DNA of 64,000 bases from Marinilabiliales bacterium. GTDB taxonomy: Bacteria; Bacteroidota; Bacteroidia; Bacteroidales; PUMT01. The stretch covers positions 18,477 through 82,476 of the forward strand of contig REEN01000057.1 in NCBI GenBank assembly GCA_007695015.1. Reading direction: 5' to 3'. Position 1 is the stretch's first letter. Each line of letters starts with the position of its first letter. Positions 9,127-17,748 of this stretch are shown here, one piece after another. The position numbers were made by a program, and so were the translations under genes. The notes under the pieces are model-generated. The model was not told where the DNA came from. It saw only the letters and a list, made by a program, of their open reading frames with translations, and made no database searches.

Positions 9127-10679
9127 TCCCGCGGATCAAGTGAAATAAACGGCACCAGCATCTCCTCGAGCGATATCCCCCCATGCTGGAAAGTGTTCCT
9201 GTAGTAATTCGCATAATAGTTGTAATTGTTCGGATATACAAAGAAATCCCGCCCTGTGGCAAAGATATAGGCTGAACTGACATTATTGCGTGGAAGACGG
9301 ATCTTCGAAGGGTTACGTACCTCGAGCACCTGCCGGGGATCATAATCGAGATTTTTACCCTGCTTGTAACGCAAATTGGTCGTGGTATTACGGTCGCCTA
9401 CCACCTTCACCGGGTTTTCCACTTTCACCGAACCGTGGTCGGAGGTCAGAAAAACCTTTACCCGCTGCCGGCTAAGCTCCCTGAGCAGGTCGAGAAGATA
9501 GGAATGTCTGAACCATGACCTGGTGAGCGACCTGTATGCAGAATCATCATCGGCCAGCTCCTTGATAACCTCCATCTCTGTACGGGCATGAGACAGCATA
9601 TCAACGAAATTGTAAACAAGAACAGTAAGCGGATAGCTTGCAAGTGACGATATGTTCTCAGAAAGCTTCTTGCCGCTTGTCTTGTTCAGCACCTTTTCAT
9701 AATAGAACCCGGTCTCCCTGCCCAGCCTTTTCAGCTGGTTGCCCAGGAGGGCCTTCTCATGAAGATTCTTGCTGCCCTCCTCTTCCTCATTAACCCACAG
9801 TTGCGGGTAAAGCCTTTCTATATCCCACGGCATAAGTCCGCCGAAAAAAGCATTCCTGGCAAATTGGGTGGCAGTAGGCAAAATACTGCAATAGAGCTCT
9901 TCATTTTCAACCTGGAAGTATTCCCTGATATCAGGCATTATTGCCTTCCACTGATCGTATCTCAGGTTATCTATAACTATCACCGCAACTTTGCGGGACT
10001 TGTCAAGAAGCGGGTTGATCCTTGAAGAGAACAGGGTATGTGACATCAGCGGCCTCCCGTTCTTTTCGTCTTCAAACCACACCGGGTATTCAGACTTGAT
10101 GAACCTGGCAAATTCATTATTGGCCTCCTGCTTCTGGAGTGCGACAACTTCATTCATTCCGGGATCGGCTGAGTCCTCCAGCTCCATCTCCCAGTAAACG
10201 ATCCTGCGGTAGATATCCACCCAGTCGCCGAAAGAAGATGCACTGTTTATTGACATGCCCAATTTTCCGAACTCAGACTGGTAGGAGGAGGTTATCTTTT
10301 TTGTAACAAGCATCCTTGTGTCAACATTCTTTTTGATGGCCAGCAGGATCTGCTTCGGATGCACCGGTTTGATGAGGTAGTCGGAAATCTTCGACCCGAT
10401 TGCCTCCTCCATTATATTCTCTTCCTCGCTCTTGGTTATCATTACCACCGGAAGGGCGGGGAATGCCCCCTTTATCTCTTCGAGTGCCTCCAGGCCGCTT
10501 TTACCCGGCATATATTCATCCAGGAACACCAGGTCGGGATTATGGGTCTTTACCATCTCCACGGCATCATGGCCGTTCGTGGCTGTGATCACCTCGTAAC
10601 CTTTTGTCTCAAGAAAAATTATATTGGGCCTAAGCAGGTCTATTTCGTCATCGGCCCAGAGTATCGTGATTTTTTTCAT
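9123..10679 (-). CDS. porX: Response regulator PorX with PglZ effector domain
   Basis: A 518-residue fusion of a receiver domain and a PglZ domain. Receiver: acidic pair D10/D11, phosphoacceptor D54 in VFLDEYMPG, the MITKSE switch threonine, and conserved lysine in YLIKPVHP. The C-terminal domain (about residues 200-518) has alkaline-phosphatase-superfamily features: VIDNLRYDQW, a PTATQFARNAFFGG block, VYNFVDMLSHAR and LTSDHGSV, all with metal-ligand residues. Established knowledge: PorX, usually with the sensor PorY, controls type IX secretion in Porphyromonas and relatives, and its PglZ domain is a metal-dependent phosphodiesterase. It follows porW by 31 bases on the same strand. No sensor kinase gene is in the window. 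Confidence 0.95.
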   Translation of the reverse strand: MKKITILWADDEIDLLRPNIIFLETKGYEVITATNGHDAVEMVKTHNPDLVFLDEYMPGKSGLEALEEIKGAFPALPVVMITKSEEENIMEEAIGSKISDYLIKPVHPKQILLAIKKNVDTRMLVTKKITSSYQSEFGKLGMSINSASSFGDWVDIYRRIVYWEMELEDSADPGMNEVVALQKQEANNEFARFIKSEYPVWFEDEKNGRPLMSHTLFSSRINPLLDKSRKVAVIVIDNLRYDQWKAIMPDIREYFQVENEELYCSILPTATQFARNAFFGGLMPWDIERLYPQLWVNEEEEGSKNLHEKALLGNQLKRLGRETGFYYEKVLNKTSGKKLSENISSLASYPLTVLVYNFVDMLSHARTEMEVIKELADDDSAYRSLTRSWFRHSYLLDLLRELSRQRVKVFLTSDHGSVKVENPVKVVGDRNTTTNLRYKQGKNLDYDPRQVLEVRNPSKIRLPRNNVSSAYIFATGRDFFVYPNNYNYYANYYRNTFQHGGISLEEMLVPFISLDPRE

Positions 10680-10710
10680 TAAAGAGTCTTTTTATCTGCA
10701 AACACGGGTT

Positions 10711-13371
10711 TTACCTCACCAGGTACTCCTCTTCAAAGAAGTTCAGGTAAGAGGCTATATTCCGGTCCTTCATGAAGATACCGTAATTATTGTCAGAGAT
10801 GACAAACTGCGGAAAATCTGTCTGCCCCGTTTCGGCATAAACATCTTCCGATGCCCTGAAGCGCTTGAAATAATCCATCGAAACCGGCAGATCCGGAAGT
10901 CCCTCAACCCTGAGAATATGGTAGCTTCTCGTAAAAGACTCACTGCTTACGTTAAGGTCAAATCTTGGAAAGTTGTCGACATTGAAATTCACAATGTTGA
11001 ACACCATCCTGTTAATGATATCCTGGTTGTTATCGACAATAACCACAAAATAGTGTTCGTCCTCCTTGTCATCCAGGTAAATATCGGTTTCGGTCACAAC
11101 CTCGGCAAACTGGACAGCTTCAGCGTAGTCATCGTCAAGATAGGCTATGAACTGCATCGCGTTTTCTGCCATTTCAGTACCGGGATAGCTGGAAATATAC
11201 TCGGTCAGCATATCCCTGAACACAGGTATGTTACCTCTTGACCCGTACGACAATGTTCGCAGGTACTCAAACCTTGGGATAAGATCACTCCCGGGCCACA
11301 TGGCCGATGCATAAAGAGCTCTATCGGCAACTTCTTCAAAATATCCGTCCCTGAAAAGATAGAATGTCTCTTCATAGTACCGTTCTGCCGCCTGCAGTTT
11401 CTCCTCATACTCCCTGAAATAATCAGGATTTGTGAGGATCGCCGCGTAAGGGCTTCCGGGATAACCGTCAACGATCATCTGTTCATACCTGCCGGCCGCA
11501 CTGAGATTATTGTTATCCATGCTCATATTATACAGGTCATACAGTGCGGGAAGGGCATAGTAACCTTCAGGGTACCTGCGTACAAGCTCAAGAAAGGCTT
11601 CCTCTGACCTTTCCAGATCACGGAGTTCATCCTTGAAGATCAGCCCCATATTGTAAAGGGCCTCCTCCAGCCTGTAATGCGAGTTCATCATGGCCTCCTC
11701 CGTAAGCGGGATATCTCTGAGGTAAAACTCCCTGCTTCCCTGTTCGGGTGCATCCTCATCTTCCTCCTCAGCATCAGCAACAGGGTCTCTCCCTGCATCT
11801 GCCATCATTGCCGGCGCGATGGTCTGCCGGCTGGACCTGCGCCAGTTGTCCTCCAGCCTCCGCTCGCCCCAGATCGACTCAAACTCATTCTGGCCGAAGG
11901 TAACGGCAGAGGGGTTGTAAAAATACCAGCTGCCGTCGCCTGTACGCTCGGCCTGGTAACGCGCCGACTGGGCAGTGCGGGCAGTGCGGTACTGGGGTGT
12001 TTGCTGTGCAAGCCTTTCACGCTCACGCGCATCAGCCTCCTCCTGTCTTGCCATAGCGATGATATCGTCAATCTTCCTGTTCCTTTCTGTCTCGCTCATT
12101 GAGGCAAGAAGCTGCAGGCTGTCCTCCAGACGGTAGATCAGTATGTTGTCAACCAGCGCATTGAGAACAGCGCTTTTCGCCTGTAAGGCTTCCATGTCGG
12201 GAAAGTCCCGGTCCATATTGATAAGGGCGGAGTCGTAATATTCTGCGGCTGTGACATAATCAGGGTGCTCAAAATAGATGTCGGCCAGGGAAAGATAGGT
12301 GATTGATTTCTGAGAAGGGTTGGTCCCCCTTGCGGTTGCTGCGAGCTTATAATGCCTGATGGCATTCTCCTCATCGCCATCCCTCAGGTAGATGTTCCCC
12401 AGGGCATAATATATCTGATCCTCGAAATCCCTGTTCTTTTCATCGCGGAGCATCCTTTCGAGGGTATTTATCATCTGCCCTGTTTCACCGCTGCCGGTTT
12501 CAACAACCCCCGCCTGGCCCAGACGTGCGTTAAACACCATTTCATACGGGGGGTTCATTCCTATAACGCGTGCGTAATAGTCGGAGGCCCTGGAATTATC
12601 CCCAATGCTCTCATAAAGCTGTGCAAGAATGTAGTTGTACCTCACCCTTGTAGACTTACCCCGGGTCTGCTTAAGGGCCCTTTCCAGATTTTCCGCGGCC
12701 CTGGCGGGCTGTCCAAGCCTGAGGTGGTAGTCGGCCACCGTTGCATATAGTTCTCCTTCAAGGTCTGCAGGAAACTCAGGGTCATCAATGATCTGTTCGA
12801 GCAACAGTCTCGCTTCGTTAAACCTTTGGCTCTCAATATATGTACGCATAAGCCAGACCCTCGCTTCATGACGCTCCTCATTCAGGGCATACTCCCTTAT
12901 AACATACATGAATGCCTGGGTGGCTGACACAAAATCGTGCTTGTGGAAATGCGCCTTCCCGGCAAGAAGGTAACTCTGCCTAACCCATTTGTTATATTCA
13001 TTCAGCTGGTAGAACTCCTCGTCTCTCCCAAAAAGAGAACCCCTTCCCTCTTCGGGCCTGACGGTAATACTCTTGTTGTTTATAACCTTTGACGCCTTAT
13101 CGATGGCACGGTCCATATGGGGAGCAGCAGACCTTGCCAGGTCGGGATCCGTATAGAGAAATACCGGCAGAACCTTGTTGTAGTCATAGCGGAAGTCACG
13201 CTCCATGTTCCGCACCCCTGTTCTGTAACTCTCCCTGCCATTGAAAAAAGCATTGTATTTGGCAGTAACCTGGTGATATGTTCTCGTTAGCAGGGTGTTC
13301 TTCTGCGTGGAGCATGATGCCGCGAACATAATGATAAAAAGGAGTGCAGCATATCTCACAACTGGTTGCAT
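10711..13371 (-). CDS. porW: Type IX secretion periplasmic lipoprotein PorW/SprE
   Basis: An 886-residue lipoprotein: a signal peptide ending in the lipobox FAASC (Cys20), then the family opening QKNTLLTRTYHQVTAKYNAF and a long array of TPR-like helical repeats (roughly residues 130-420 and 560-760). The middle contains an acidic, low-complexity linker (VADAEEEDEDAPEQ). Family knowledge: PorW/SprE is an outer-membrane-anchored TPR lipoprotein needed for type IX secretion and gliding. Placement directly upstream of porX, with a 31-base gap, links a secretion component to its regulator. No -7 promoter match was found just upstream. Confidence 0.92.
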   Translation of the reverse strand: MQPVVRYAALLFIIMFAASCSTQKNTLLTRTYHQVTAKYNAFFNGRESYRTGVRNMERDFRYDYNKVLPVFLYTDPDLARSAAPHMDRAIDKASKVINNKSITVRPEEGRGSLFGRDEEFYQLNEYNKWVRQSYLLAGKAHFHKHDFVSATQAFMYVIREYALNEERHEARVWLMRTYIESQRFNEARLLLEQIIDDPEFPADLEGELYATVADYHLRLGQPARAAENLERALKQTRGKSTRVRYNYILAQLYESIGDNSRASDYYARVIGMNPPYEMVFNARLGQAGVVETGSGETGQMINTLERMLRDEKNRDFEDQIYYALGNIYLRDGDEENAIRHYKLAATARGTNPSQKSITYLSLADIYFEHPDYVTAAEYYDSALINMDRDFPDMEALQAKSAVLNALVDNILIYRLEDSLQLLASMSETERNRKIDDIIAMARQEEADARERERLAQQTPQYRTARTAQSARYQAERTGDGSWYFYNPSAVTFGQNEFESIWGERRLEDNWRRSSRQTIAPAMMADAGRDPVADAEEEDEDAPEQGSREFYLRDIPLTEEAMMNSHYRLEEALYNMGLIFKDELRDLERSEEAFLELVRRYPEGYYALPALYDLYNMSMDNNNLSAAGRYEQMIVDGYPGSPYAAILTNPDYFREYEEKLQAAERYYEETFYLFRDGYFEEVADRALYASAMWPGSDLIPRFEYLRTLSYGSRGNIPVFRDMLTEYISSYPGTEMAENAMQFIAYLDDDYAEAVQFAEVVTETDIYLDDKEDEHYFVVIVDNNQDIINRMVFNIVNFNVDNFPRFDLNVSSESFTRSYHILRVEGLPDLPVSMDYFKRFRASEDVYAETGQTDFPQFVISDNNYGIFMKDRNIASYLNFFEEEYLVR

Positions 13372-13521
13372 AAATGCAGCTATTTTGTTTTAACTGACGC
13401 ATAAAAACGGGAACGGTTGCACTGCACCCTCCCCGCTGGTAACGAACCTGTCTGATTTCTTTCTAATACAATAACTGCTAAAACCCCCGCATATTATTTC
13501 AGGGGCAAAAAAAACGGCCGA

Positions 13522-13758
13522 TCAGGCAGCAACGACTTCCTTAATTTCAGGTATGTCGCTTTTGATTGCCTGTTCAACACCGGCTTTCAGTGTCTGCATG
13601 CTGTACGGACAGCCATGGCATGCGCCTGTAAGACGGACTTTAAGCACATTATCGTCAGTTAGTTCAACCACTTCAATATCACCTCCGTCAGCCTGCAGAT
13701 AGGGTCTCACCTTATCAAGTGTGGCTGCTACTCTCTTGAGCAATTCTTCTTTCGACAT
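13522..13758 (-). CDS. NifU C-terminal-domain Fe-S scaffold protein
   Basis: A 78-residue protein made entirely of the Nfu/NifU C-terminal domain. LQADGGDIEVVEL and the cluster-binding CHGC motif (C-x2-C) within LTGACHGCPYS are plain. Such small Nfu proteins assemble or carry a [4Fe-4S] cluster on a dimer. It lies 32 bases downstream of the Mrp-like ATPase on the same strand, so the two are probably co-transcribed and act in Fe-S cluster delivery. Confidence 0.93.
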   Translation of the reverse strand: MSKEELLKRVAATLDKVRPYLQADGGDIEVVELTDDNVLKVRLTGACHGCPYSMQTLKAGVEQAIKSDIPEIKEVVAA

Positions 13759-13790
13759 ATTATTGGTATTAAATCTGTTATTAATGATCG

Positions 13791-14885
13791 CTACTTCTTT
13801 ATTTCAACTTTTTTTGTGGGTTCCATGGTCCTGTTTCTTTCATCCACCACTTCAACAACTTTTGCAGCAAGTCTTTCAAAGGCTGCAGCAGTCTCGTTGT
13901 TTTCAAGGGCCACCGGTGTACCACTGTCTCCTCCCTCACAGATACCCTGTACCATCGGTATCTGCCCAAGCACGGGCAGGTCAAGCCTTTCGGCAAGTTT
14001 TTTGCAACCGTCACGTCCGAATATGTAGTACCTGTTCCCGGGCAGCTCGGCAGGGGTGAACCATGCCATATTCTCAACCAGCCCCAGTACCGGAACCGAG
14101 ATATCCTTGCTCCTGAACATTGCCACTCCCTTGGTAACATCTGCCAGCGCCACATCCTGGGGCGTACTTACCATTATCGCGCCTGTTACGGGCAACTCCT
14201 GCACCAGGGTCAGATGAATATCGCTTGTTCCGGGAGGAAGGTCAAATATCATATAATCCAGATCCCCCCACTCTGCATCACCAATAAGTTGTTTCAAAGC
14301 ACCTGTAGCCATAGGCCCACGCCAGATCAGCGCATTATCGGCAGGCACGAATAACCCTACCGACAGAAACTTTACCCCGTATTTCATCTCAGGAATAATG
14401 AGGCTCCTGTCACCCTCTTTCCTCACCTTTGGCCTTGAATCCACCGCTCCCATCATCTTCGGCACCGAGGGCCCGAATATGTCAGCATCCAGGAGCCCGA
14501 CCCTGTAACCCTTTTTGGCCAGTGCCACGGCCAGGTTGACAGCAACGGTGCTCTTGCCCACACCTCCCTTGCCCGAAGCCACGGCAATTACGTTTTTGAC
14601 GCCCGACAGCAGTGGTGGCGGTGTCTTCTGTTTCGGCGCATCCATAATGATCCCTATTTCCAGTCCGGGTCCCTCACCAAAAGCCGATCTCAGCGCCTTT
14701 TCACAGGCCATCTTGACCGCCCTCACAAAAGGGTCTCTCCGGCCGCCGGTATCAAGGCTGAAACTGATGAATTTTTCATCAACCGACAGGTCCCTTAACA
14801 TTGACAATGTCACAATATCCTTCCCTGCACCAGGATGGTTGATCTTTTTCAGTATTTCAACCACTTTGTCTTTTGTCGGTACCAT
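13791..14885 (-). CDS. mrp: Mrp/NBP35-family Fe-S carrier ATPase
   Basis: A 364-residue P-loop NTPase. The N-terminal DUF59/MIP18-like domain covers about residues 5-80. It is followed by the deviant Walker A ASGKGGVGKST at about 103-113, the DADIFGPSVPKM switch, IFDLPPGTSD and VSTPQDVALADV. The family binds and transfers Fe-S clusters to apoproteins. Oddity: the region where many Mrp proteins carry a CxxC pair reads WFTPAELPGNRYYIFG with no cysteines. This variant is, as I recall, common in Bacteroidetes. The downstream Nfu gene supports a role in cluster delivery. Confidence 0.93.
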   Translation of the reverse strand: MVPTKDKVVEILKKINHPGAGKDIVTLSMLRDLSVDEKFISFSLDTGGRRDPFVRAVKMACEKALRSAFGEGPGLEIGIIMDAPKQKTPPPLLSGVKNVIAVASGKGGVGKSTVAVNLAVALAKKGYRVGLLDADIFGPSVPKMMGAVDSRPKVRKEGDRSLIIPEMKYGVKFLSVGLFVPADNALIWRGPMATGALKQLIGDAEWGDLDYMIFDLPPGTSDIHLTLVQELPVTGAIMVSTPQDVALADVTKGVAMFRSKDISVPVLGLVENMAWFTPAELPGNRYYIFGRDGCKKLAERLDLPVLGQIPMVQGICEGGDSGTPVALENNETAAAFERLAAKVVEVVDERNRTMEPTKKVEIKK

Positions 14886-14926
14886 AAGACAAAATTATCA
14901 ATATTTAAACTAAATATAACCAACTG

Positions 14927-14934
14927 CAAATGTA
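14927..14934 (-). promoter_or_regulatory. Candidate -7 promoter element for mrp-nfu
   Basis: The minus strand reads TACATTTG, matching TAnnTTTG, about 42 bases upstream of the mrp ATG. A second match (TAATTTTG, 14890-14897) lies too close to the start codon to be preferred. Confidence 0.45.
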
Positions 14935-15014
14935 TAAAAAAAAACCGACCGGTCACGGCAGCGAACCTGAGCTGTCGCATCAGGACCGGCTCAAGGCCCG
15001 CTTTAAAGACTGCA

Positions 15015-15350
15015 TCAGCGCCCGTTGCAGGGATCCCAGAAAAGTTCACTGAACCTGACCACCCTGTCGTCTGCAACCTTTATGTTCTCATTTTCCAGAA
15101 GTTGCTGCATAGCAGTGGGCGTCCCGAAATGGTATTTCCCTGTCAAATAACCGTTGCGGTTAACCACGCGGTGAGCCGGAATGAAATCCTCCCGGCTGTG
15201 ACAGTTATTCAGCGCCCATCCCACCATGCGCGCCGAACCTGACGAGCCCAGGCAGCGCGCTATCGCACCGTAGGTGGTAACCCTTCCGAAGGGAATACGG
15301 GATGTCACCCTGTATACCCTTTCAAAAAAGCTCTCTTTATCACTGGTCAT
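15015..15350 (-). CDS. MGMT-fold alkyltransferase-like protein lacking the acceptor cysteine
   Basis: A 111-residue protein of the DNA alkyltransferase C-terminal domain. PFGRVTTYGAIA and the region around ARMVGWALNN match the helix-turn-helix and asparagine hinge of MGMT/Ogt. The active-site motif PCHRV is replaced by PAHRV (alanine at residue 59). Without the alkyl-acceptor cysteine it should be an alkyltransferase-like (ATL) protein that binds O6-alkylguanine and flags it for nucleotide excision repair. E. coli-type ATLs carry Trp there, whereas Ala is the Bacteroidetes form as I recall it. The gene overlaps the end of trmB by 11 bases, so it is translationally linked. Confidence 0.88.
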   Translation of the reverse strand: MTSDKESFFERVYRVTSRIPFGRVTTYGAIARCLGSSGSARMVGWALNNCHSREDFIPAHRVVNRNGYLTGKYHFGTPTAMQQLLENENIKVADDRVVRFSELFWDPCNGR

Positions 15351-16035
15351 CCGGCTCGTTTATTGATTTGTTTCCGTCAATCCTGAACCTGATATAGCAT
15401 ATAGGCTTGCCGTGCTTCAGAAACTTCTTTTCATAGAAAGTGCGTATGTCAAGTACAGGGTCGCCTGTACCGTTACCGTACAGATCGTTAGTATGAGCAT
15501 CTATTTCCAGCCGGTTACCCTCCAGCAATGACAGGGTATATTCATAAAGCACAGCACTGTCTGTCTTCAGGTGTACAAGTCCCCCCGGCTTCAGGAAACC
15601 CCTGTATCTGCAAAGGAACTGGGGTGCGGTAAGCCTCTTCCTTGCCTTTTTTACCTGGGGATCAGGAAAGGTCAGCCATATTTCATCAACCTCATCCTGT
15701 GCAAAAAAAGAGGAGATCATCTCTATACGTGTCCTCAAAAAGCCAGCATTTTCAAGGCCGTTGTCAAGGGCATACCTGGCCCCTTTCCATATCCTCGCCC
15801 CTTTTATGTCCACTCCCAGGAAATTCTTCTCCGGCATCATCTTTGCCAGTTCAATAGTGTACTCCCCTTTTCCGCAACCAAGCTCCAGCACCAGGGGGCC
15901 GCTACGCCGGAAGAAAGCTTCAGCCCACTTGCCGCAGAGCGGGTGCCTTTCGCCGTACACCTGATCCGCTCCGGCCTGCACCACATTCTCAAAATCCCGC
16001 ATTTCGGCAAATCTCAGCAGCTTCTTCTTTCCCAC
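15340..16035 (-). CDS. trmB: tRNA (guanine-N7)-methyltransferase TrmB
   Basis: A 231-residue SAM-dependent enzyme that methylates G46 in the tRNA variable loop. Seen: SAM motif LELGCGKGEYTIELA, acidic VDIKGARIWKGA, and the hallmark IWLTFPDPQVKKARKRL followed by FLKPGG. The frame starts at GTG 16035. An in-frame ATG nine codons later (MRDFENVV) is an alternative. It sits between gldH (20-base gap) and the ATL gene (11-base overlap) in the holB-ricT-gldH-trmB-atl run. Confidence 0.95.
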   Translation of the reverse strand: MGKKKLLRFAEMRDFENVVQAGADQVYGERHPLCGKWAEAFFRRSGPLVLELGCGKGEYTIELAKMMPEKNFLGVDIKGARIWKGARYALDNGLENAGFLRTRIEMISSFFAQDEVDEIWLTFPDPQVKKARKRLTAPQFLCRYRGFLKPGGLVHLKTDSAVLYEYTLSLLEGNRLEIDAHTNDLYGNGTGDPVLDIRTFYEKKFLKHGKPICYIRFRIDGNKSINEPDDQ

Positions 16036-16055
16036 AACAGTATGATTATCCAGGT

Positions 16056-16562
16056 TTATATACCGGCCTTTTCGACCCTGAGCCCGATATCGGTTATTCC
16101 CGGCAAATCTGCGATTCTCATTGCCTGTTCTATTTCAAAAACATAAATACCCCTTTCGGGGAACCGTACGTTCCGCCTGTAATAGAACCTGTTCTGCCAG
16201 ATGCTCCCAAAACCACTGCCTTTCCATTTCCCGGATGGCTCGGCCAGTACAAGCTCAAGGGTGTCGCGGGTGGACGACCCGCCGGGCGATGTAACCGAGA
16301 TAAAGAGAAAAAGGTTGCTCCTGGGGTATTCACCGGTATTCCGCACATTAATGAGCAGGTTGTGCAGGCTCAGGGTATCGTCAATATTTACCCCGAACAC
16401 AGGTACATTGTCCCTGTCCCATACGGTGCCGGGAATGCGGCGGTTCTCCTCGTAAACAACGCCCGGGTTACAGCCGGCAGCAAAAACCATGAAGGCAATT
16501 GATAGCAAAAAAAGGCCTGCAGGCACCCTGCCGTAATTGGAGTCGGTATAACTGTCATTCAT
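16056..16562 (-). CDS. gldH: Gliding-motility lipoprotein GldH
   Basis: A 168-residue lipoprotein with a signal sequence and lipobox FAAGC, then the family blocks YEENRRIPGTVWDRDNVP, LHNLLINVRNTGEYPRSNLF, SGKWKGSGFGSIWQNRF and PERGIYVFEIEQAMR. GldH was found as a gliding protein in Flavobacterium and is widespread in Bacteroidetes, including non-gliders. Its molecular role in the envelope is unknown. The start overlaps the end of ricT by eight bases. Placement after holB and ricT matches the usual Bacteroidetes order, as I recall it. Confidence 0.93.
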   Translation of the reverse strand: MNDSYTDSNYGRVPAGLFLLSIAFMVFAAGCNPGVVYEENRRIPGTVWDRDNVPVFGVNIDDTLSLHNLLINVRNTGEYPRSNLFLFISVTSPGGSSTRDTLELVLAEPSGKWKGSGFGSIWQNRFYYRRNVRFPERGIYVFEIEQAMRIADLPGITDIGLRVEKAGI

Positions 16563-17706
16563 TTTTCGGCCTTTTTATCTTTTTCTTTTTCCTGCGGCCC
16601 TTCTTTTTCTTGCGGCCGCCAGCACCTTCAAACCTCGTCAGGCTGTCGTCTGAAAAATATTCTGTTCCCACGGCAGGCAGGTCTTCAGTCATTGCGGCAT
16701 TCTCAATCAGCCTGACCGGTTTCTTACCGCTTTTGTTGAGCACGATTATCTCCTTTACCCTCTCTATGCTTAGTGACGCCATGTTGACCGGAGCATCGGG
16801 ATCTGATGAGTACCAGATGAGCTTCTTAAAAATATCTGCCTTCTGGAAATAATAGCTGCCCTCATTTGTCTCAAGGACCCGGCTAAGGTCAGGGAACTCT
16901 TTTTTGGCATCACTGTAAACCTCAACTTCATAATTGATACAGCACTTCAGTTTACTGCACTGTCCGGCCAGCTTCTGGGGGTTAAGAGAGATATCCTGCA
17001 CCCTTGCAGCATTGGTGGTAACAGATGAGAAGTTAGTCAGCCATGTGCTGCAGCAGAGCTGCCTGCCGCAGGCTCCTAATCCTCCAATCCTTCCGGCCTC
17101 CTGACGCGCCCCCACCTGCCGCATCTCGATCCTTACCCTGAACTCCCCGGCCAGCACCTTGATAAGCTCCCTGAAATCAACCCGCTCCTCTGCAATATAG
17201 TAGAATATTGCCTTGGTTTTGTCACCCTGGTACTCCACATCGCCAATCTTCATATCCAGTTTGAGTGACTCCGATATCTCACGGGCCTTGAGCATGGTAG
17301 GGATCTCAAGCGCGATAGCCTCTCTCCACTTATCAATATCGGCTGGCTTGGCCTTACGGTAAACCTTCTTAAGACTCTCATCATCAGGCCCGACACGGTA
17401 TTTTTTCATCTGTTCCCTCACCAGCTCGCCCCTCAGCGATACAATGCCTATATCATGGCCGGGCGATGATTCCACAGCTATAACATCTCCCTTGCAGAGC
17501 TTCAGCTTGTTGACGTTCCTGAAAAACCCCTTTCTTGTATTCTTGAACCTTACCTCGACAATATCATTACCGCCCGGAGTATCGTGAAGATCGTCGAGCC
17601 AGTCATGCACATCCAGGCTTTTGCATGACAAATGGCCGTACTGACCTGTCTCCTGTCCCGTTAGAATGGCTGAGCAGCCCCTGCAATATATTGTATTGTC
17701 GGTCAT
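16555..17706 (-). CDS. ricT: PSP1-domain protein RicT (YaaT-like)
   Basis: I place the start at ATG 17706 (MTDNTIYCRGC), giving 383 residues. The upstream TTG extension runs into the promoter-like element. An N-terminal CRGC pair is followed by the PSP1 domain with cysteine motifs CGRQLCC and CSKLKCC around residues 215-260. These bind iron-sulfur clusters in the Bacillus RicAFT complex, where RicT affects RNA processing. The C-terminal tail is strongly basic (GGRKKKKGRRKKKKIKRPK), suggesting nucleic-acid contact. Partners RicA and RicF are not in the window, so the role here may differ from Bacillus. Confidence 0.88.
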   Translation of the reverse strand: MTDNTIYCRGCSAILTGQETGQYGHLSCKSLDVHDWLDDLHDTPGGNDIVEVRFKNTRKGFFRNVNKLKLCKGDVIAVESSPGHDIGIVSLRGELVREQMKKYRVGPDDESLKKVYRKAKPADIDKWREAIALEIPTMLKAREISESLKLDMKIGDVEYQGDKTKAIFYYIAEERVDFRELIKVLAGEFRVRIEMRQVGARQEAGRIGGLGACGRQLCCSTWLTNFSSVTTNAARVQDISLNPQKLAGQCSKLKCCINYEVEVYSDAKKEFPDLSRVLETNEGSYYFQKADIFKKLIWYSSDPDAPVNMASLSIERVKEIIVLNKSGKKPVRLIENAAMTEDLPAVGTEYFSDDSLTRFEGAGGRKKKKGRRKKKKIKRPKNE

Positions 17707-17733
17707 TACAACTACTGGTTTAAACCTGTGCAA

Positions 17734-17741
17734 CAAAAGTA
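17734..17741 (-). promoter_or_regulatory. Candidate -7 promoter element for ricT
   Basis: The minus strand reads TACTTTTG in the 42-base gap between holB and ricT, about 27 bases from ATG 17706. It suggests that ricT-gldH-trmB can be transcribed separately from holB. Confidence 0.45.
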
Positions 17742-17748
17742 ATAAAAA

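Noticed and set aside
10624..11241. Plus-strand open frame of 205 codons
   Set aside because: Antisense to the end of porW and the start of porX.
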